Of a DNA stretch of 64,000 nt, positions 60,559 to 64,000 are shown one piece after another. Origin of the DNA: SH-MAG3 sp036374995 (lineage in GTDB: Bacteria > Gemmatimonadota > Gemmatimonadetes > Longimicrobiales > RSA9). How positions within the stretch are numbered: position 1 is the stretch's first letter; every line of letters begins with the position of its first letter. The notes under the pieces are model-generated. The model was not told the origin of the DNA, ran no database searches, and saw nothing but the letters and a program-made list of their open reading frames with translations. The DNA lies in contig DASUSS010000152.1 in the NCBI GenBank assembly GCA_036374995.1, positions 3,331 to 67,330 of the forward strand. The letters run 5' to 3'. Made by a program: the position numbers and the translations under genes.

Positions 60559-60682
60559 GGCGCCCTGCGGCTGCAATGCCCGTTCCTTGACACTCCGTCG
60601 CGACGGCATCCAGTATGCCCGCCAGCACGACCCGGTCGCGCCCGAGTGCACCGCAGTCCCCGATGAACGAGCCTGCGCACCC

Positions 60683-61147
60683 ATGCGATATAGAAAAGAC
60701 AAGTCCGCAGGCGTCATCGTCTTTCATCGGAGTGACACCGGCTGTCGTTTCCTGCTCCTCCTCTCGCGCCTCACGAAACGACCGCTCTGGGAGTTCCCCA
60801 AGGGCGGCGTCGACCCGGGCGAGACCCTGGAGCAGGCGGCACTGCGCGAGCTGCGCGAGGAGACCGGACTCGATGCCGCCAGCATTCGCATCATCGACTC
60901 GTTCGAGCATCGCGAGGAGTATCGCTTCACGTCCGGGAAGGGAGAGGGCCGCACGCTCGTCCGCAAGGAAGTCACCTATTTCCTCGCCGAGTCGCTCAGC
61001 ACCGATGTCATTCTGTCCGCTCATGAGGCGAGCCAGTTCGCATGGCTGCCTCTCCAGGACGCCATCCGCAAACTGAAATACAAGGCGCGCCGCGAGATGC
61101 TCCGCGACGCCGCGCGCGCCGCCGGCTGCGCCCCGCCCGAGGACTGA
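60683..61147 (+). CDS. Nudix hydrolase
   Basis: 154 residues from ATG 60683. Nudix box G-G-V-D-P-G-E-T-L-E-Q-A-A-L-R-E-L-R-E-E (near residue 43-65). K-S-A-G-V-I-V-F-H and L-P-L-Q-D-A-I-R-K-L fit an Ap4A/diadenosine-type or RppH-like enzyme. Convergent with the membrane protein at 61155. Start is supported by the family's R-Y-R-K-x-K-S-A-G opening. Confidence 0.88.
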   Translation: MRYRKDKSAGVIVFHRSDTGCRFLLLLSRLTKRPLWEFPKGGVDPGETLEQAALRELREETGLDAASIRIIDSFEHREEYRFTSGKGEGRTLVRKEVTYFLAESLSTDVILSAHEASQFAWLPLQDAIRKLKYKARREMLRDAARAAGCAPPED

Positions 61148-61154
61148 GCGCCGT

Positions 61155-61700
61155 TCAGCGCTCGGTCACCAGCCGCCTCAGCCGATTCTCCAGCAGCCCT
61201 TCCGGCAGCGACAGCGCCTGGCCGAGCACCTCGTGCTCGTCCGCACCCCGGAACGACTGCACGGCATCCAGCCACAGACGCCCCGTCGGCGCGACGAACA
61301 CCAGGCGCCCGTAGAATACCCCCGTATTGCCCCAGCACTGGAGCATGACGCGCCATGCGGCACCATCGACGTGGAGCGAGCGTACGTCAAGTGTTTGCGT
61401 CGCGCGCGGCAGCGACGATACCGCCGGTCGCGGTACGATCGACGGACTGATCGGCCGCACGCGCGCAATGCCATCCCAGCCACAGCCGAGACACCAGCGT
61501 TTCTCGAGGCGCGTGCGGCGACGCACAGCGGACAGGATCCGGAGCGGACGGGAGACGATGCGAATCGTGTCGGAGTCGCAATGGGGACAGCGCCGTCCGA
61601 GAGGCAGCGCGCGATAGCTGACGACCGCGCTCAGCGCGACCGGCAGCACGAAGACCAGAAGTAGATACGACCCAATGAGAACGACCACGCGAATACTCAT
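61155..61700 (-). CDS. Small membrane protein with zinc-ribbon cysteines
   Basis: 181 residues from ATG 61700. One N-terminal transmembrane helix (about 3-26). C-P-H-C and C-L-G-C pairs lie near residues 40 and 70, as in zinc ribbons. The C-terminal domain is beta-rich (W-R-V-M-L-Q-C-W-G-N-T-G). No family recognised. Confidence 0.65.
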   Translation of the reverse strand: MSIRVVVLIGSYLLLVFVLPVALSAVVSYRALPLGRRCPHCDSDTIRIVSRPLRILSAVRRRTRLEKRWCLGCGWDGIARVRPISPSIVPRPAVSSLPRATQTLDVRSLHVDGAAWRVMLQCWGNTGVFYGRLVFVAPTGRLWLDAVQSFRGADEHEVLGQALSLPEGLLENRLRRLVTER

Positions 61701-61824
61701 CTCGGGGTTGCACTTACGGCGCTGGAAGGCAAGAAGCATACCCGGTGGCACCGTTCTCGCATCAGCGGTGCGCGGCCTGATTTTCATGGGGAGATTCCCG
61801 GCGGAAAACAGGTGTGATGTTCGC

Positions 61825-61854
61825 TTGACAACTGCGGCAGGGAACCTGCATACT
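61825..61854 (+). promoter_or_regulatory. Promoter of the Met-rich lipoprotein gene
   Basis: Consensus TTGACA (61825-61830), 18 bases, CATACT (61849-61854). The ATG of the small lipoprotein is at 61965, so the leader is about 100 bases. Confidence 0.65.
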
Positions 61855-61864
61855 CGCTGTCGCT

Positions 61865-61907
61865 GGCTCCGGAAGGAGCAACCCGTCCGCATTGAGCGAA
61901 TGCGGAC
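61865..61907 (+). promoter_or_regulatory. Structured leader: two hairpins
   Basis: GCTCC-GGAA-GGAGC at about 61866-61879, and a perfect 9-bp hairpin, GTCCGCATT (61885-61893) with AATGCGGAC (61899-61907). Both lie between the promoter and the lipoprotein gene at 61965. They could regulate translation or mRNA stability. No known riboswitch class is recognised. Confidence 0.4.
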
Positions 61908-61964
61908 GTGGCCAGGGCACGACGCCCGTTGGCGTCACACTGAGCACCCTCATCGGAGGTTTGT

Positions 61965-62171
61965 ATGAAGCGCTCGTTTCTGACGGTAGTCGCGGCTGCA
62001 TCCGTGTTTGCGCTGGGCGCGTGCGGCGGCACCGATACCGACGCGGACATCGAGCCGGTGGAGGAAGTCACTCCGGCTCCGGCGCCGGCGCCGGCACAGC
62101 CGATGCCGATGGACACGATGCCGATGGACACGACCATGATGGGTGACACGCTCGGCACCACGGGAATGTGA
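61965..62171 (+). CDS. Small Met/Asp-rich lipoprotein
   Basis: 68 residues. CGGAGG precedes ATG 61965. Lipobox A-L-G-A-C (Cys20). Residues 30-47 are Pro/Ala-rich, then P-M-P-M-D-T-M-P-M-D-T-T-M-M-G-D. The Met-Asp repeats could bind metal or serve as a flexible spacer. No known family. It is behind its own promoter and leader. Confidence 0.75.
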   Translation: MKRSFLTVVAAASVFALGACGGTDTDADIEPVEEVTPAPAPAPAQPMPMDTMPMDTTMMGDTLGTTGM

Positions 62172-62210
62172 TCGATCGGCGGCTGAAAGACACACCGTTG
62201 AGGGTTGTGG

Positions 62211-62240
62211 AGTGCGGCGTCGGCGATCCGGCGCCGCACT
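62211..62240. terminator. Stem-loop between the lipoprotein and pyrophosphatase genes
   Basis: AGTGCGGCG (62211-62219) pairs with CGCCGCACT (62232-62240), 9 bp, 12-base loop, then TCATTT. It may end transcription from both sides; T-tail weak. Confidence 0.45.
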
Positions 62241-62783
62241 TCATTTACCGGATGGATACGCGTCCGCGTAGCGCCGCTCGCACTCACGGATGATCGCCGC
62301 GGCGCGGGTGCGGTCGTGCCAGCCGAGCAGCTCGGTCGCGTGCCCCTCCAGCTCCTTGTACATCCCGAAGAAGTGCTCGACCTCGCGGAGGAAGTGCGGC
62401 GGTGCGTGCTCCAGCTCGGTATACCGGTCGTAGAGCGGATCGCGGACCGGCACGGCGAGCAGCTTCTCATCGAGCCCCTTCTCGTCGCGCATGATGAACA
62501 CGCCGAGGGGGCGCACGACCATGAGGCAGCCGCTGAATGTCGGTTCCGTGACCATCACGACGACGTCGAGCGGATCGCCGTCCTCGGCGAGCGTGCGAGG
62601 GATGAGCCCGTAGTCGCCCGGATAGTGCACCGCGCTGTAGAGGAGGCGGTCGAACAGGAAGAAGCCGGTCTCCTTGTCGAGCTCGTATTTGTTCCGGCTG
62701 CCGCGCGGGATCTCGATGACGGCGTTGAGCCGATCCGGCGAGGCCGGGCCGGAGGTCAGATCGTGCCACGGATGGGGCTGCAT
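62241..62783 (-). CDS. ppa: Inorganic pyrophosphatase
   Basis: 180 residues, family I soluble pyrophosphatase. E-I-P-R-G-S-R-N-K-Y-E, Y-P-G-D-Y-G-L-I-P-R-T and the metal aspartates Asp68, Asp70 and Asp73 in E-D-G-D-P-L-D. R-D-E-K-G follows. ATG 62783 gives the normal length. It splits pyrophosphate to drive biosynthesis. Divergent from nfo, 47 bases apart. Confidence 0.94.
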   Translation of the reverse strand: MQPHPWHDLTSGPASPDRLNAVIEIPRGSRNKYELDKETGFFLFDRLLYSAVHYPGDYGLIPRTLAEDGDPLDVVVMVTEPTFSGCLMVVRPLGVFIMRDEKGLDEKLLAVPVRDPLYDRYTELEHAPPHFLREVEHFFGMYKELEGHATELLGWHDRTRAAAIIRECERRYADAYPSGK

Positions 62784-62830
62784 ACTCTCTCCCGTTCTTG
62801 CGCGCCGGTCGCCGGCGCGGCTGTCCTGAC

Positions 62831-63772
62831 ATGAACCGGAGCCGCGATGAGCTGGGCGCTCACGTCTCCGCCGCCGGCGGCGTGCGCCACGCACCCGGCC
62901 GGGCTGCCGCGCTCGAGTCGTGCGTGCTTCAGGTCTTCACGAAGATGCCCGGACGCTGGGCCGAGCCGGTGCTCGACGATGCGGAGACGGCCGCGTTCCG
63001 CGCGGCAGTCCGCGAGCACGGTATCAGCGCGATGTCCGCGCACGATTCCTACCTCATCAACCTCGCCTCGCCCGACCCGGTGCTGCGTGCGCGCTCGTTC
63101 GACTCGTTCGCGCGCGAGCTCGACCGCTGCACGCAGCTCGGCATTCCGCTCATCGTCTCACATCCCGGCAACGCGACGGACGGAGACTTCCCGAGCGCCC
63201 TCGCGCGCAATGCCGAAGCCGTGCAGCGGGCGCTCGAGGAGAGCGCGGGCGTGTCGATCCTGTTCGAGACCACCGCCGGTGCCGGCCGCGTGCTCGGCGC
63301 GCGCTTCGATGAGCTCGCCCGCCTCATCGACCGCATCCCCGCAGGCCTCCACGATCGCGTCGGCGTGTGCGTCGACACCTGCCACATCTGGGCCGCCGGA
63401 TACGACATCCGCAACGACTACGACGGCGTCATCCGCCGCTTCGATGACACGCTCGGCCTGGACCGGCTCCGGCTCTTCCACCTCAACGACTGCCGCGGCC
63501 CGCTCGACGCACGCCTCGACCGCCACGCGGCCATTGGTGAAGGTGCACTCGGCGATGCACCGTTCGCACGCCTCCTGAACGACGACCGGCTCCACCACGT
63601 GCCCAAGCTGCTGGAAACGCCCAAGGACGGCGCTGCCCTGACCGCAGACCGCCGCAATCTCGCGCGCCTGCGCGCCTACCGCTCCCCGCCCGCCGCCACC
63701 GGCAACAAGTCGCCGAAATCGCGCAATAAGTACCCGAAATCCGCACGGGGCGCGACTCGCGGCGATCGCTGA
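62831..63772 (+). CDS. nfo: Endonuclease IV (deoxyribonuclease IV)
   Basis: 313 residues, TIM barrel AP endonuclease. G-A-H-V-S-A-A-G-G at the start, then H-P-G-N, F-E-T-T-A-G, C-V-D-T-C-H-I-W-A-A-G-Y-D and H-L-N-D and E-T-P-K zinc-ligand strands. It cuts at abasic sites in base-excision repair. The C-terminus has an extra basic tail (N-K-S-P-K-S-R-N-K-Y-P-K-S). ATG 62831 follows the ppa start divergently. Confidence 0.94.
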   Translation: MNRSRDELGAHVSAAGGVRHAPGRAAALESCVLQVFTKMPGRWAEPVLDDAETAAFRAAVREHGISAMSAHDSYLINLASPDPVLRARSFDSFARELDRCTQLGIPLIVSHPGNATDGDFPSALARNAEAVQRALEESAGVSILFETTAGAGRVLGARFDELARLIDRIPAGLHDRVGVCVDTCHIWAAGYDIRNDYDGVIRRFDDTLGLDRLRLFHLNDCRGPLDARLDRHAAIGEGALGDAPFARLLNDDRLHHVPKLLETPKDGAALTADRRNLARLRAYRSPPAATGNKSPKSRNKYPKSARGATRGDR

Positions 63773-64000
63773 ACTGGTTGTATTTCAACGAGTTACGTCC
63801 TAATGCCAGGTATGGCGCCGATCCTGCTTTGGAGAGCGGGCACAACATGGTCATCCGCGGCGAGCGGGAACTCCGGGGAGAGCGCCGCGGAAAGGGCGGG
63901 CGGTCGTTGCTTGCAACGGCCGCTCCGTTCTTTTTATGGACTTTTTGCCATGAACGGCGGGGATCAACGGCGGGGGGATGAACTTCGGGGGATGAACTTC
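63773..64000. other. Terminal non-coding segment
   Basis: 228 bases at the right edge. No gene recognised. It holds the terminator-like hairpin at 63900-63936 and, at the very end, two copies of GGGGGATGAACTTC (63973-64000). The segment may be a 3' untranslated region or a small RNA. Confidence 0.4.
63900..63936 (+). terminator. Terminator-like hairpin after nfo
   Basis: GCGGTCGTTG (63900-63909) pairs with CAACGGCCGC (63914-63923), one G-T pair, loop CTTG, followed at a short distance by TTCTTTTT. It is about 130 bases past the nfo stop. Confidence 0.65.

Noticed and set aside
1..64000. tRNA or rRNA genes
   Set aside because: The intergenic gaps were read for TTCGA-type loops and CCA-ended acceptor stems; none was convincing. 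A dedicated tRNA search could overturn this.

Overview
The window is about 64 kb of very GC-rich, densely coded bacterial chromosome. It suggests a diderm bacterium: there is an Mla/MCE lipid-transport operon, many lipobox lipoproteins and periplasmic c-type cytochromes, and menaquinone is made by the futalosine route (mqnA). The small proteins and overall style fit Gemmatimonadota best. That placement is an inference from style and was not searched. No rRNA, tRNA, CRISPR array, prophage or plasmid gene was recognised. Almost everything is housekeeping chromosome, with one clear mobile-element insertion.

Layout. 1-6.3 kb: two TPR proteins, a lipoprotein cytochrome c paired with a cupredoxin lipoprotein, an isopropylmalate/isocitrate-type dehydrogenase, a stand-alone MshEN-domain protein and pilT. 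6.4-11.7 kb: thiolase and 3-hydroxybutyryl-CoA dehydrogenase (an enoyl-CoA hydratase follows at 19.6 kb), an SLC6-type sodium symporter and unknowns. 11.7-14.3 kb: small lineage-type proteins behind a strong sigma-70-like promoter. 14.3-20.4 kb: ssb, an AI-2E family permease, a D-alanine-type aminotransferase, a double-domain M16 peptidase and the enoyl-CoA hydratase. 20.6-24.2 kb: recF-dciA-gyrB.

24.22-25.97 kb, just after the gyrB stop codon, is a 1,744-bp element. It has 46-bp terminal inverted repeats (3 mismatches) and a 6-bp target duplication (CCCGTG). It has no transposase and carries a single lipoprotein gene. Its ends hold GATAAGT repeats at about 23-bp spacing, as in IS21-type ends.

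26-31.5 kb: an exported amidohydrolase-TPR fusion, a nine-haem membrane-anchored cytochrome whose core looks like octahaem hydroxylamine oxidoreductase, tryptophanase and a DUF2892-like membrane protein. 31.6-38.6 kb: argS, zinc-ribbon and lipoprotein unknowns, a phosphoribosyltransferase, rho. 38.6-43 kb: a lone MCE protein diverging from mqnA with overlapping start codons, then an mlaE-mlaF-mlaD-like operon. 43-48.6 kb: lysC-asd-nudix, a second AI-2E permease, a ferredoxin/thioredoxin-reductase-like flavoprotein and a CheY-like receiver. 48.66-51 kb: a ferritin-like gene behind a perfect 7-1-7 Fur/PerR-like palindrome and closed by a strong terminator, a CA/CG microsatellite and two tandem paralogues of unknown function. 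51-57.2 kb: trxB, a class A PBP, two SDR enzymes (one pteridine-reductase-like with its catalytic Tyr replaced) and fumC. 57.4-64 kb: a dicarboxylate symporter, an ArsR regulator, a PRC-barrel protein, a Nudix hydrolase, a Met-rich small lipoprotein with a structured leader, pyrophosphatase and endonuclease IV.

Regulatory reading. Several genes have -10-like hexamers only 6-8 nt before their ATG (2881, 36218, 39596, 40480), which suggests common leaderless transcription. Others have good Shine-Dalgarno sequences.
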